A stretch of 64,000 nt of DNA, from assembly GCA_044226365.1 (NCBI GenBank), contig JBGAHE010000028.1, positions 3,920 to 67,919 of the forward strand, read 5' to 3'. A program made the translations under genes and the position numbers. Positions 8,917 to 17,847 of this stretch are shown here, in pieces. The notes beneath the pieces are model-generated. The model ran no database searches. It was not told the DNA's origin and saw only the letters and a program-made list of their open reading frames with translations. Source of the stretch: JALHNI01 sp044226365. Lineage in GTDB: Bacteria > Acidobacteriota > Terriglobia > Bryobacterales > Bryobacteraceae. The first letter of the stretch is position 1, and every line of letters starts with the position of its first letter.

Positions 8917-10041
8917 ATGCCTTCACCCACCGACCGCCGCCAATTTCTGAGCCGGACCACCGCCGGGGCGTTCACGATCATGGCGCCGCATCTGGTCCGC
9001 GGCAGCCAGGCCAACTCCGCCTTGTCCGTGGGGCTGATTGGCTGCGGCAATCGCGGCATGTATGTGAGCGGATATTTTGCGAAGAATGAGTTCGCCAAAG
9101 TCACCGCCTTATGCGACATCTACGAGGATCGGCTGGCGGTGGGGGAGAAGCAGTATGCGGGGGCGCGCAAGTTCAAAGCGCATCAGGAACTGCTGGCGAG
9201 CGACGTGGATGCCGTCTACATTGCGACGCCGATCGTGTTTCATCCGGAGCATTTTGAAGCGGCCGTGAAGGCGCGCAAGCACATCTTTATGGAGAAGGCG
9301 GCGGCCGTGGATGTGAAGGGCTGCAACCGCGTGCTGGCGGCGGCGCGCCGGGCGGATCCGAACAAGCGGATCAGCATGGACTTTCAGCAGCGTTATGGCA
9401 CGGAGTACCGGCGGGCGCACCAGATGGTGACGTCGGGCGAGTTGGGGCCGCTGCGGATGGTGCGCGCGGCGTGGCTGGGCACCGGGGCGCCGGTGAAGTC
9501 CGGGCATGCGGCCAGCGAAGAGAAGATTCGCAATTGGTTTTTCTACAAGGACATGTCCGGCGACATGTTGATCGAGCAGAACTGCCATAACGTGGACGTG
9601 ATTCATTGGTTCACCAACATGAAGCCGGTAAAAGCGTGCGGTTACGGCAGCCGCTGGCGGGCGGACCTGGGCGACATCATGGACAACCTCGCCTTCACGC
9701 TGCAGTATGCCAACGGGCTGGTGGTGAGCTTCAGCGCGAATCAGTTCGGCCGCGGAACCGGTTGGAGCGAAGTGGGCGAAACCTTCATTTGCCAGAACGG
9801 GACGGTGCATGTGTCGCGGCAGGGCTATCGGCTGCATCTGCCCGGCAAGGCGGTGGAAGAAGTGAAGACGACTTACGACATCACGAAGGATGCGGTGGAC
9901 CAGTTCATCGACGGCGCCCGCACGGGCAAGATGGAGAACGCCGCCATCTGGGGCGCCGAGAGCACGCTGATGGCGATTCTGGCGCGCGAAGCCATTTACT
10001 CAGGCAAGGAAATGACCTGGGAGAAACTGCTGAAGGGCTAA
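8917..10041 (+). CDS. Gfo/Idh/MocA family oxidoreductase with Tat signal
   Basis: An NAD(P)-dependent sugar/polyol-type dehydrogenase of 374 residues. ATG 8917 is chosen over GTG 8863 because AAAGGAG sits five bases upstream and the product then opens with a twin-arginine motif (DRRQFLSRTTAGAF). The Rossmann motif is 'VGLIGCGNRGMYVSGYF', followed by 'ALCDIYEDR', 'DAVYIATPIVFHPEHFEAAVKA' and the conserved 'HIFMEKAA' (EKP-type motif with A for P). The C-terminal half is the usual alpha/beta substrate domain ('DMSGDMLIEQNCHNVDVIHWF'). Tat export implies a folded protein with tightly bound cofactor working in the periplasm. The VOC gene follows by 2 bases. Substrate unknown. Confidence 0.85.
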   Translation: MPSPTDRRQFLSRTTAGAFTIMAPHLVRGSQANSALSVGLIGCGNRGMYVSGYFAKNEFAKVTALCDIYEDRLAVGEKQYAGARKFKAHQELLASDVDAVYIATPIVFHPEHFEAAVKARKHIFMEKAAAVDVKGCNRVLAAARRADPNKRISMDFQQRYGTEYRRAHQMVTSGELGPLRMVRAAWLGTGAPVKSGHAASEEKIRNWFFYKDMSGDMLIEQNCHNVDVIHWFTNMKPVKACGYGSRWRADLGDIMDNLAFTLQYANGLVVSFSANQFGRGTGWSEVGETFICQNGTVHVSRQGYRLHLPGKAVEEVKTTYDITKDAVDQFIDGARTGKMENAAIWGAESTLMAILAREAIYSGKEMTWEKLLKG

Positions 10042-10043
10042 CG

Positions 10044-10391
10044 ATGGGCGTGCACTTCGAGAATAGCCAGCCGATTCTGCGCGTGGAGGACATGGCGCGG
10101 GCGGTGGCCTTCTATGTGGAGAAGCTGGGATTTGTGAACGCGCCGTGGGGCGACGACGAGTTCACGAGCGTGAATCGCGACGAAGCCGGAATCTATCTCT
10201 CGCGCGGCGATCAAGGGGCGGGGAAGGCCTGGCTGTGGATTGGCGTGGAGGACGTGGCCAAGCTGCAGGAAGAGTATGTCGCGCTGGGGGTGGCCATCCT
10301 GATGCCACCGACGAATTATCCGTGGGCGCTCGAGATGCACGTGGAAGACCCCGACGGAAACGTGATCCGCTTCGGGTCGGATCCGTTATAG
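10044..10391 (+). CDS. VOC superfamily (glyoxalase/bleomycin-resistance-like) protein
   Basis: The 115 residues show one betaalphabetabetabeta module pair: 'PILRVEDMARAVAFYVEKLGF' at the start and 'ALEMHVEDPDGNVIRFG' at the end, the usual metal-site strand with 'DPDGNxI'. The VOC fold covers isomerases, lyases and antibiotic-binding proteins, so the function cannot be fixed from sequence. It starts two bases after the oxidoreductase stop and is therefore probably expressed with it. There is no signal peptide. Confidence 0.8.
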   Translation: MGVHFENSQPILRVEDMARAVAFYVEKLGFVNAPWGDDEFTSVNRDEAGIYLSRGDQGAGKAWLWIGVEDVAKLQEEYVALGVAILMPPTNYPWALEMHVEDPDGNVIRFGSDPL

Positions 10392-10402
10392 GCTGAGGCC
10401 CG

Positions 10403-10408
10403 TATAAT
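10403..10408 (+). promoter_or_regulatory. -10 box TATAAT, leaderless start
   Basis: A consensus TATAAT ends seven bases before ATG 10416, so transcription should begin at or next to the start codon. No Shine-Dalgarno sequence precedes the gene and no -35 consensus is visible 16-18 bases upstream. Confidence 0.55.
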
Positions 10409-10415
10409 AGCCGCG

Positions 10416-12137
10416 ATGACCCGTCGCAGCTTCGCTCGCACGGCCGCCTTCACGGCGGCTTCCTATCAGCGCATTCTGGGCGCCAACAATCGGATTCGGC
10501 TGGGTGCGATCGGGACCGGCGGACGCGGTCAACTGCTGATGCGGATGGCGAATCAGGCGGGCGAGAACGAGATCGCCGCGGTGTGCGACGTCTATCCGCT
10601 GCATCGCACGAAGGCGAAGACGACGCTCGCGCCGGGGGCGCGCGAAGAAAGCGACTTCCGGCGCGTGCTGGACGATCGCCAGATCGATGCGTTGCTGATC
10701 GGTTCGCCGGATCATTGGCATGTGCCGATGCTGCTGGCGACGGTGGCGGCGGGCAAGGACACCTACATTGAGAAGCCGCTGACCCATGCGGCGGAAGAAG
10801 GCGCGGCGGCGATTGAGGCGGTGAAGAAGTCCGCGCGCGTGGTGCAGGTGGGCTATCAGCAGCGCAGCTATCCGCACATCATCGAGGCGCGCGAGATGAT
10901 GCGGCGCGGCGAGTTGGGGCAGGTGCCGCTGGTGCAATCGTATTGGTATCAGAACTACAACCGGCCGCTCCATGCGACCGAGGCCGGGTTGGAGGGCATC
11001 GACTGGAAGGCGTGGCTGGGGACCGCGACGCCGCGCGAGCCGGATGAGCTCCGCTATCGGCGATGGCGCTGGTTCTGGGACTACGGCAACGGCACTCTGA
11101 CGGACCTCTACTCGCATTGGGTGGATACGATCCATTGGCTGATGGACGACGACGAACCGGTGACGGCGCAGGCGACCGGCAGCAATACGCACTTCAAGGA
11201 GTGGGAGTGTCCGGACACCCTGACGGCGTCCTATCGCTATCGGAAGGGCTTTGTGAGCACGTATGACAGCACGCTGGTGCAGTCCTATGAAGACGGCGGG
11301 ATGGTGTTCCGCGGCGATCAGGCGACGCTGCGGCTGGACCGGTCCGGGTTCGCGCTCTACAGCGAAGAGGACATCCGTCAGCAGAAGACGGTGCGGCCGG
11401 CGCCGAAGCGCGAGAGGAAAGCGACGGGCGACGGAACGCTGGAGCACATGAAGAACTTTCTGGCCTGCGTACGGAGCCGGCAGACGCCGAATTCGGACGT
11501 GGTCTCGGCGGTGGCCGCGGCCAATGCGGCGCACTTGGGCAACCTGGCTTACAAGACCGGCGAGACGGTGCGCGCAGCGGCGAAGCCGGGCGAGTGGCAG
11601 CCGTTCTGGAACGGGCGAGATCTGTCGGACTTTATTGTCGATACCGCGTCCTGCTGGAGCGCGAGCAGCGGCGTGATTACGGGCCGCCACGAAGGGCAAA
11701 AGTATAACGACTTTCTGCGCACCAAGCGTCATTACGACGACTTCGAATTGAAACTCGAGTTCCGGCTGCGGAATGGCGAGGGCAACTCCGGCATCCAGTT
11801 CCGCAGCGTGCCCGTGCCGGACTCCCATGAGGTGTCGGGCTACCAGGCCGATATCGGCCAGCAATATTGGGGCGCCCTCTATGACGAATCCCGGCGGAAG
11901 AAGGTGCTGATGGCGCCGCCGGCTCTGGTGCTGGCCGCGCTCGATAAGAATGGCTGGAATCGTTACGTGGTGCGCGCGCAGGGCAGCTTCATTGCGCTCT
12001 ATCTGAATGGCGTGCGGACCGTGCATTACGTGGAGCCGGAGCAAGGTCTGCTGCGGCGCGGCTTCATCGCGCTGCAGGTGCATTCCGGGCCGCCGATTCA
12101 GGTGGAATTTCGCGATCTGATGATTCGCGAGCTATAA
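10416..12137 (+). CDS. Gfo/Idh/MocA oxidoreductase fused to a DUF1080 (3-keto-disaccharide hydrolase) domain
   Basis: The protein has 573 residues. The first 380 or so are an oxidoreductase: a leader with R-R (MTRRSFARTAAFTAASY), Rossmann 'LGAIGTGGRGQLLMRM', 'AVCDVYPLHR', 'DALLIGSPDHWHVPML', the catalytic 'YIEKPLTHAAEEG' and 'NGTLTDLYSHWVDTIHWLM'. From about residue 395 a jellyroll domain begins with 'WQPFWNGRDLSDF' and includes 'FELKLEFRLRNGEGNSGIQFRS', the DUF1080 hallmark. Families with DUF1080 cleave 3-keto-glycosides, and Gfo/Idh/MocA enzymes make 3-keto sugars, so one chain may oxidise then cleave. That coupling is inferred from the fusion. It may be exported by the Tat path. Confidence 0.87.
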   Translation: MTRRSFARTAAFTAASYQRILGANNRIRLGAIGTGGRGQLLMRMANQAGENEIAAVCDVYPLHRTKAKTTLAPGAREESDFRRVLDDRQIDALLIGSPDHWHVPMLLATVAAGKDTYIEKPLTHAAEEGAAAIEAVKKSARVVQVGYQQRSYPHIIEAREMMRRGELGQVPLVQSYWYQNYNRPLHATEAGLEGIDWKAWLGTATPREPDELRYRRWRWFWDYGNGTLTDLYSHWVDTIHWLMDDDEPVTAQATGSNTHFKEWECPDTLTASYRYRKGFVSTYDSTLVQSYEDGGMVFRGDQATLRLDRSGFALYSEEDIRQQKTVRPAPKRERKATGDGTLEHMKNFLACVRSRQTPNSDVVSAVAAANAAHLGNLAYKTGETVRAAAKPGEWQPFWNGRDLSDFIVDTASCWSASSGVITGRHEGQKYNDFLRTKRHYDDFELKLEFRLRNGEGNSGIQFRSVPVPDSHEVSGYQADIGQQYWGALYDESRRKKVLMAPPALVLAALDKNGWNRYVVRAQGSFIALYLNGVRTVHYVEPEQGLLRRGFIALQVHSGPPIQVEFRDLMIREL

Positions 12138-12138
12138 C
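12133..12138 (+). promoter_or_regulatory. -10-like TATAAC before a leaderless GTG start
   Basis: The hexamer overlaps the last codons and stop of the preceding gene and ends seven bases before GTG 12146. No ribosome binding site is present. Confidence 0.4.
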
Positions 12139-12145
12139 TGAAGCA

Positions 12146-13507
12146 GTGAAGCTGACGTTTTCCTTCCTTCTGGCCGTGGCGGCCTGGGCCGCGGACCCCT
12201 TTCTGCAGCCTCCGTATTTGCAACTGGGCGTCGATGCGACCGACCCCACGAAGATGAGCCTGATGTGGCACGGGGCGGACGCGCCGGCGAAGTTTGCCGT
12301 GCGGGTGAAACCGGTAGGAACCGCGGACTGGGTGCCGCAGGCGAGCCCGACCGAGCGGCGGATCGCCGTGCGAACGATCGAGCCGCATAAGGTCTACACG
12401 GCGCAGTTGCAGGGGCTGAAGCCGGGTGTGGAGTTCGATTACGAGGTCCTGCTGGATGGCAAGACCGTTTTCGCGGCCCGCGGACTGGCGCGTAAGAGCA
12501 AGTCGCAGGCCTACAAGTTCGTTGTGTTCGGTGACTGCGGCCAGAACAATACGCCGCAGAAGATGATTGCCGCGCAGGTACAGAAGCTGGCGCCGGATTT
12601 TATCCAGGTGACCGGGGACATTGTCTATTCGCGCGGGCGCATCAGTGAATATCGCGAGAAGTTTTATCCGATCTACAACACGGATCAACTGCCGATGCTG
12701 CGCACGCGGCCGATGATCGGCGTGCCAGGCAATCACGACACTTCGACGACGGATCTGACCAAGTATCCGGATGCACAGGCGTATTATTACTACTGGAATC
12801 AGCCGTTGAACGGCCCGAACGTGGAGGCCCTGGGGCAGGCGCGGAAGTTCGAGGGCGACCCGGCCGATATCAAGGCCGTGCTTTCGAGCGCCGGCGACGT
12901 GATGAAGCAGATGGGCTCGTACTCCTTTGCTTATGGCAATTCTTACTGGATTGCGATCGATTCGAGTACGTATCTCGACTGGACGCAGGCCAACATGCGC
13001 GCGTGGGTTGAGCAGGAACTGAAGAAGAGCCAGGACTACACTTGGCGCTTCGTGACGATGCACCATCCGGCGTTCAACTCGTCGCGGGCGCACTTCAAGG
13101 AGCAGCACATCCGCTGGATGGCGGATTTGTTCGAGAAGTACAAGGTGGATCTGGTGCTGGCGGGGCACGTCCACAACTATCAGCGGACGTATCCGCTGAG
13201 CTTCAAGATTGCCCCGAATCAACCGGCGCGCGGCCTGGTGGACGGCAAGTTCGAATACGACAAGGACTTTGACGGGGTGAAGAAAACGACGCCGAAGTGG
13301 CCGCTCTATCTGGTGACGGGCGCTGGTGGGGCGGGCTTGTATGACGGCGATCAGGAAGATTCGCAGGCCACCTGGCAGCGCTTTACGTTGAAGTTTGTGG
13401 CGAAGGTGAATTCGTTCTCTTACTTCGAAGTGGACGGCCAGACGCTGAAGTTCAAACAGATTGACGGGCGAGGGCGGGAGATCGACGCGCTGACGCTCAC
13501 CAAGTAG
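12146..13507 (+). CDS. Exported metallophosphoesterase, purple-acid-phosphatase-like
   Basis: A 453-residue protein with a signal peptide (MKLTFSFLLAVAAWAADPF). An N-terminal fibronectin-like domain of purple acid phosphatases ('KMSLMWHGADAPAKFAVRV') is followed by the calcineurin-like core. All metal-binding blocks are visible: 'VFGDCGQNN' near residue 132, 'VTGDIVYSRG', 'GVPGNHDTS', 'VTMHHPAF' and 'VLAGHVHNYQRTYP'. It should hydrolyse phosphate esters in the periplasm or outside. GTG is used as start; the leaderless-type hexamer upstream supports it. Its stop abuts the stop of the convergent lytic transglycosylase gene with no base between. Confidence 0.85.
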   Translation: MKLTFSFLLAVAAWAADPFLQPPYLQLGVDATDPTKMSLMWHGADAPAKFAVRVKPVGTADWVPQASPTERRIAVRTIEPHKVYTAQLQGLKPGVEFDYEVLLDGKTVFAARGLARKSKSQAYKFVVFGDCGQNNTPQKMIAAQVQKLAPDFIQVTGDIVYSRGRISEYREKFYPIYNTDQLPMLRTRPMIGVPGNHDTSTTDLTKYPDAQAYYYYWNQPLNGPNVEALGQARKFEGDPADIKAVLSSAGDVMKQMGSYSFAYGNSYWIAIDSSTYLDWTQANMRAWVEQELKKSQDYTWRFVTMHHPAFNSSRAHFKEQHIRWMADLFEKYKVDLVLAGHVHNYQRTYPLSFKIAPNQPARGLVDGKFEYDKDFDGVKKTTPKWPLYLVTGAGGAGLYDGDQEDSQATWQRFTLKFVAKVNSFSYFEVDGQTLKFKQIDGRGREIDALTLTK

Positions 13508-14158
13508 TTACTGGGCGAGCGTGCGCTTGTACTGGCCGACAATCTTGTCGACGTAGAGCTGCGTTTCGCGATAGGGCGGTACTCCGTTGTACTTGGCGAC
13601 CGCGCCGGGGCCGGCATTGTAGGCGGCTAAGGCCCGGCGGAGTTGATCCGGCTGGTCCTGATACTGCAGCAGCAATTCCCTCAGCAAGCGAGCGCCGGCT
13701 TCGGCGTTCTGCTCGGCGTCGCGTGGGTCGACGTTCAGTGACGCGGCGGTCTGCGGCATGAGCTGCATCAGGCCGATGGCGCCTTTGGGCGAGATGGCCT
13801 GGGGATTGAAGCCGGATTCCGCGCGCGCCACGAGCTTGACGAAGTCAGCGGGCAGACCATGCTTTTCGGCGGCGCGCTCCACGAGTTGTTGCGGCGTGGC
13901 GGGAGGCAGGGTGGCGTTGGCCATCACGGGAGTCACCGGCGCGGGGGGCGGGGCAGGCGCGGGCGGCGCGGCAATCGGTTCGAACTCTACCACGTGCGAG
14001 GCGGGCAGACGGGTGACGCCGCCGGCGGCGTAAAGGACCACTTCGTCGCCCGCGCGCTCATGACGGTCCACCCGGAGCGTCAGGCCGTTCGCGAGAACAG
14101 CGAGTTCGGCTCCGGCGGCGGTTCCGGCCAAAAGAAGGCAGGCGGCGAAAAGACGCAT
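13508..14158 (-). CDS. Lytic murein transglycosylase (SLT domain)
   Basis: It cleaves the MurNAc-GlcNAc bond of peptidoglycan. ATG 14158 gives a clear signal peptide (MRLFAACLLLAGTAAGAE) and 216 residues; a longer frame to 14185 adds a non-signal stretch. A small beta-rich N-terminal part ('LANGLTLRVDRHERAGDEVVL') and a Pro/Ala linker lead to the SLT domain: 'AESGFNPQAISPKGAIGLMQ' contains the catalytic Glu, then 'LMPQTAASLNV' and 'ALAAYNAGPGAV'. All three goose-lysozyme-like motifs are present. Preceded by a leaderless-type -10. Confidence 0.9.
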   Translation of the reverse strand: MRLFAACLLLAGTAAGAELAVLANGLTLRVDRHERAGDEVVLYAAGGVTRLPASHVVEFEPIAAPPAPAPPPAPVTPVMANATLPPATPQQLVERAAEKHGLPADFVKLVARAESGFNPQAISPKGAIGLMQLMPQTAASLNVDPRDAEQNAEAGARLLRELLLQYQDQPDQLRRALAAYNAGPGAVAKYNGVPPYRETQLYVDKIVGQYKRTLAQ

Positions 14159-14164
14159 TCGAAG

Positions 14165-14170
14165 CTTATA
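14165..14170 (-). promoter_or_regulatory. -10 box TATAAG, leaderless start
   Basis: On the minus strand TATAAG is followed by six bases (CTTCGA) and then ATG 14158. This supports the shorter start with the signal peptide. Confidence 0.45.
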
Positions 14171-14198
14171 GACGTCGAGGGGCACGTTTTCGTTGAGC

Positions 14199-17057
14199 CT
14201 AGCGGCTCACTTTCCTGCGGCCGGCGTCTAAGTGGTTGAAATTTAAGAGCGCGTTGAAGAGCAGGAAGAAGCTGCCCTGCGTCTGGTGGCGCCACATGGG
14301 GTTGTTGGCGAAGAGCAGAAAATGGCCCTTGCCGCTGGGGACGTCGACGACCGCCGGCTTCAAGGCGAGCTCGCGACCACCGGTGAGCATGCCCGAAATC
14401 AGCAGGTTGGGCTCCTCGGCGAAGCGCAGGATCGTCCGTGGACGCTGGTTCTCGGGCAGGATGTAGGCGCGGTAGAGTTCGGCTTGCTCGGCGGAGAGAG
14501 GCGCTTCTTCGCCCGGGCGGGTGGGCGTGATGGGCTGCGGAGCAACGTAAGGACGGCCTTGAGGAATGTCCGGGTCGGTGGCGGAACCGCGGCCTGAGGG
14601 ACGCGGCGCGGCCGGAGCGGCGTCGGCGGCGAAGCCGATGGAACGGACATCGAAGACGGGAGCCTGATTGAAGTAGACGGGCAGAGTGCGGCTGTAGCCG
14701 TAGGCGATCGGGCTCAGTTCGTCCGTTACCTGGGAACGCAGCACGCTGCCGCGCGCGTTCAATTCGCGCGTGGCGGTGATGGCCACGCCGTCGATGAGGC
14801 CGTAGTCAATGGCGAGCGAGGCGTTGCCGCCGATGGTGATGAACAGGCCGCCCTCTTCCACGAAGCGGGCGATGTTCTGGACGCCTTCGAGGCCCATGCC
14901 GCCGCGGATGTCGTCGGTTTGGTCGGGGCCGGTGCCGAAGTTCGGAGTGAGGGCGGAGGCCTTCCAGGGGATCGGCTCGGGGTCGCGTTTGGGGATGCCG
15001 TTGACGAGGCGCTGGGCGGTGGCGCCGACGGGTCCGAGGATGATGACGTCCCACTTGGCGCGCAGGTTGGGGGTGCGCAGGGCGTGGTCCGAGACGTAGT
15101 CGTAGGGGATACCCAGGCGGTCGAACTCCATGCGGTACCAGCCTTCGCTTTGCGTATTGATCCAGGTGTGGACGAGGGCGACGCGGGGCACGCCGAGGTC
15201 GTGGGCGGGAGCGGCGGGAAGTGCGGTGAGGGCGTAGACGGTGAGGCCGAGGTCGCGGGCTTCGCGCTCGACGCGGGCGCGCAGATCGGCCGGATTGCCG
15301 CGCGCGGGGATCAGGAAAGCGCCGGGGGCGAACTCGCGGCCATCCAGCTTGAAGCGCTCTTCGATGGCTTGCATGCGGATGTCCTTCAGCCGCACGCGAA
15401 ACTGCATCAGTTCGAGGTCGGCGTTGTGAGCCAGCAGAAAGCCGGCGGGGGCGGCGTCGCCGACCATCTTGTACGGGGGCTTGGGGACGTCGCCCACCAG
15501 CGTCATCTGAGCTTGGAGAATGGCCGGATCGGTGATGCGCTTGGTGGTGAGGTTGCGCAGCGCGCCGAGGGTCCAGCCAGTGTCGTCGTAGGGGCGCGGG
15601 TCGTTGGTGCTGTAGTACTGCGTGTCGAGCAGCATGTCGGCTTGCCGGCTATAGGGCTGGTCCATGCGGATGACATAGCTGCCCTCCACATGACCGCCGC
15701 TCGCCGCCGTCAATCGGTGGACCTCTATGCCCTGGGCGCGAAGCTGATTCACCAGCCCGGCCACTTGGCCGGGGCGCGGGTCATCGCCCGGGATCACCCA
15801 GGCCGCGGGGCCTTCTTTCACGGCTTTCTGCACACTGCGCTTGCTCTTGAGGTAGAAGTTTTCCAGGAACGTGGCTTTGTTGTTGGCCACGTAGTTCATC
15901 GCGATCAGCAAGCCGCTTTGCTGCAGGTTGACGTTGTTGCGGATGGACCAGCGGACCTTCTCGAACGGCGGATTGGGCCGGAACCAGGTGCGTGAGGTGC
16001 TGGAGGCGGGCAGCGTGCGGTCCTTCGTGTCCGCGCCGCCATTGCCGAACGTCTCGTAGAAGCGGCCGATCGAGTTGTGTCCCTGGGCGGCCATGAACAT
16101 GTAATTGGCGGCCCAGCCATCGTAGAAGCCATGCGTCCAGACGCCCGGCACGCCGCGCTTGGTGAGCTCTTCGATTTCGGTGTAGGCGAGCTTCTGCCAT
16201 TCGTTGACGACGATGGGGTCGATCCAGGCGTTGTAGGGGCCCATGCCGGTGGAGACGTAGAGGTAAGGCACGGACTCATGCAGGTCGTGCATCACCTGCG
16301 GATGGTATTCGAGGAAGGTCGCCATCACCATGCGGCTGAGGTTCAGCGACAGAGCCATGCCGTCGCGATTGTTGTCGTGCGCGACGTACTTGCCCCAATA
16401 AAGCAGCGGCGGCGCCGTGCGGTGGGGATTGGCCTTGCGCCAGCGATAGAGGTCCACCATGCGTTCGCGGCCATCCACTTCGGTGACCGGCGTCATCATG
16501 ATGACGGAGTTGCGGCGGATGTTGCGCACGAGCGGCGAGTCCTCGACGGCGAGGCGGTAGACGAGCTCCATCAGCATTTCCGGCGAACCGGTTTCCGGCG
16601 AGTGTAGACTGCCGGTGCACCAATAGAGAGGTAGGCCTTCGGCGATGAGGGTTTGCGCTTCGGCGTCGGAAAGCTGGCGTGGATCGGCCAGTTTGGCGGT
16701 GATGTCTTTGAGGCGATCCAGCCGGTTGAGATTGGCTTCGTCGGAGATGAGGGCCAGGATGGTCTCGCGGCCCTCTTCGCTCTTGCCAAGTGAGATGACG
16801 CGGACGCGCGGACTGGCTTGGGCAACGGCGCGGAAATAGCGATGGACGTCAGCGGCGTAAGTGAGCCGGTCCGGGGTGCCCGCGATGTAGCCGAGAAACT
16901 TCTCCGGCGTGGGGACGGTGGACGAGGCGGGGAGGTGATCCACCAACTCCGTGAGGAATTGCGGGTCCGTGGTGAATTGCTTGATCTTGGCGGAGTAACC
17001 GGGATCGAGCGGCTGAGCCTGGAGCAAAAGCGGAAGCGCGACGGCGAGCCATTTCAT
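14199..17057 (-). CDS. Exported M14-family zinc carboxypeptidase, large form
   Basis: A 952-residue protein with signal peptide (MKWLAVALPLLLQAQP). The M14 domain spans about 50-420: 'VRVISLGKSEEGRE' precedes the zinc motif H152-S-P-E155 in 'TGSLHSPETGS', with 'YVAHDNNRDGM' and the third ligand in 'MHDLHESVPYLYV'. The C-terminal half has a Rossmann-like segment ('RVALVHTWINTQSEGWYRMEFDRLGI', then 'VVEEGG'-type strand 'FVEEGGLFITIGGN') like glutamine-amidotransferase-fold extensions of this subfamily. It probably degrades peptides outside the cytoplasm. A second member lies at 43139. TATCCT seven bases upstream of the ATG suggests a leaderless mRNA. Confidence 0.85.
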   Translation of the reverse strand: MKWLAVALPLLLQAQPLDPGYSAKIKQFTTDPQFLTELVDHLPASSTVPTPEKFLGYIAGTPDRLTYAADVHRYFRAVAQASPRVRVISLGKSEEGRETILALISDEANLNRLDRLKDITAKLADPRQLSDAEAQTLIAEGLPLYWCTGSLHSPETGSPEMLMELVYRLAVEDSPLVRNIRRNSVIMMTPVTEVDGRERMVDLYRWRKANPHRTAPPLLYWGKYVAHDNNRDGMALSLNLSRMVMATFLEYHPQVMHDLHESVPYLYVSTGMGPYNAWIDPIVVNEWQKLAYTEIEELTKRGVPGVWTHGFYDGWAANYMFMAAQGHNSIGRFYETFGNGGADTKDRTLPASSTSRTWFRPNPPFEKVRWSIRNNVNLQQSGLLIAMNYVANNKATFLENFYLKSKRSVQKAVKEGPAAWVIPGDDPRPGQVAGLVNQLRAQGIEVHRLTAASGGHVEGSYVIRMDQPYSRQADMLLDTQYYSTNDPRPYDDTGWTLGALRNLTTKRITDPAILQAQMTLVGDVPKPPYKMVGDAAPAGFLLAHNADLELMQFRVRLKDIRMQAIEERFKLDGREFAPGAFLIPARGNPADLRARVEREARDLGLTVYALTALPAAPAHDLGVPRVALVHTWINTQSEGWYRMEFDRLGIPYDYVSDHALRTPNLRAKWDVIILGPVGATAQRLVNGIPKRDPEPIPWKASALTPNFGTGPDQTDDIRGGMGLEGVQNIARFVEEGGLFITIGGNASLAIDYGLIDGVAITATRELNARGSVLRSQVTDELSPIAYGYSRTLPVYFNQAPVFDVRSIGFAADAAPAAPRPSGRGSATDPDIPQGRPYVAPQPITPTRPGEEAPLSAEQAELYRAYILPENQRPRTILRFAEEPNLLISGMLTGGRELALKPAVVDVPSGKGHFLLFANNPMWRHQTQGSFFLLFNALLNFNHLDAGRRKVSR

Positions 17058-17064
17058 GGGTTAC

Positions 17065-17070
17065 AGGATA
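17065..17070 (-). promoter_or_regulatory. -10-like TATCCT, leaderless start of the M14 peptidase
   Basis: Seven bases (GTAACCC) separate the hexamer from ATG 17057 on the minus strand. It is paired head-to-head with the candidate -10 of the divergent PhyH-like gene. Confidence 0.35.
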
Positions 17071-17094
17071 GCGCTGCCGCCTTGGCTTCGGTGC

Positions 17095-17100
17095 TATTCT
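17095..17100 (+). promoter_or_regulatory. -10-like TATTCT, leaderless start
   Basis: It ends six bases before ATG 17107. No ribosome binding site is visible. Confidence 0.35.
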
Positions 17101-17106
17101 CGCCGA

Positions 17107-17847
17107 ATGACGACCAGCGAGGAGTATCGCCGACGTGGCTTTCTGGCCCGCGCGCGGCCGCTGGCACACGCGGCGATGGTGGCCGAGTTAGTGGCCGAGG
17201 AGCCGGCGTTTACCGCGGAGTTAGCGCGGCTGAAAGCGGCGGGCATTGCGGGCGTGCCGTATCTGGTGACCGAGGCCGTTCGCCGCGTAAGCCACGATCC
17301 GGCAGTGTTGCAAGCGGTAGAGGAGATCCTGGGCACGCGCGAATGGGTGATGTGGGGCGCCAACATCCGGCGTGCGACTCCGAATCAGGCGCACCAATGG
17401 CATGTGGACTTAGAGAGTCTGCTGTGGCCTTCGATTACCGTGGCGATCGGGCTGGCCGGTTGTACGGCGGACTCGGCGACCTGGGTGATCCCCGGCACGC
17501 ATCTGGTGCCGCGCTATCCACCCGCGGCCACCGCAGCCGTGCTGGCCGAAGGCACGCCCGAGCAGATGGCCGACTTCGGCGATGGACGCTTTTATGTCTT
17601 CGATGCGCGCCTGTGGCATCGCGGGAATCCGGAGACGTCGCGAGAACGCCTGGTGCTGTTTCTGCACTATCAGCGGGCGGATGAGCCACGCGTGCCACAC
17701 ATGCTGGACTATCAGCGACACGTGTGGCTGCCGGCTCCGGCGCCGTACTACGCGCCGGCGTCAGCGAACAGCCAACTGGCTCGATTCCCGTGGCGATATC
17801 AGGTGAGCCAGTTGGTGCGCCGGGCGAAGCGCCTGGGGCGCGCATGA
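17107..17847 (+). CDS. Phytanoyl-CoA dioxygenase (PhyH)-like protein
   Basis: A 246-residue non-haem Fe(II)/2-oxoglutarate-dependent oxygenase candidate. The facial triad appears as H-x-D in 'HQWHVDLES' and the distal His in 'RLWHRGNPETSRERLVLFLHY', where the following Arg would bind 2-oxoglutarate. 'WVIPGTHLVPRY' is the usual strand before it. ATG 17107 is preferred to an upstream in-frame codon because that extension would overlap the divergent gene. The stop overlaps the following glycosyltransferase start (ATGA), so the two probably act in one pathway, perhaps surface-glycan decoration. The substrate is unknown. Confidence 0.78.
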   Translation: MTTSEEYRRRGFLARARPLAHAAMVAELVAEEPAFTAELARLKAAGIAGVPYLVTEAVRRVSHDPAVLQAVEEILGTREWVMWGANIRRATPNQAHQWHVDLESLLWPSITVAIGLAGCTADSATWVIPGTHLVPRYPPAATAAVLAEGTPEQMADFGDGRFYVFDARLWHRGNPETSRERLVLFLHYQRADEPRVPHMLDYQRHVWLPAPAPYYAPASANSQLARFPWRYQVSQLVRRAKRLGRA

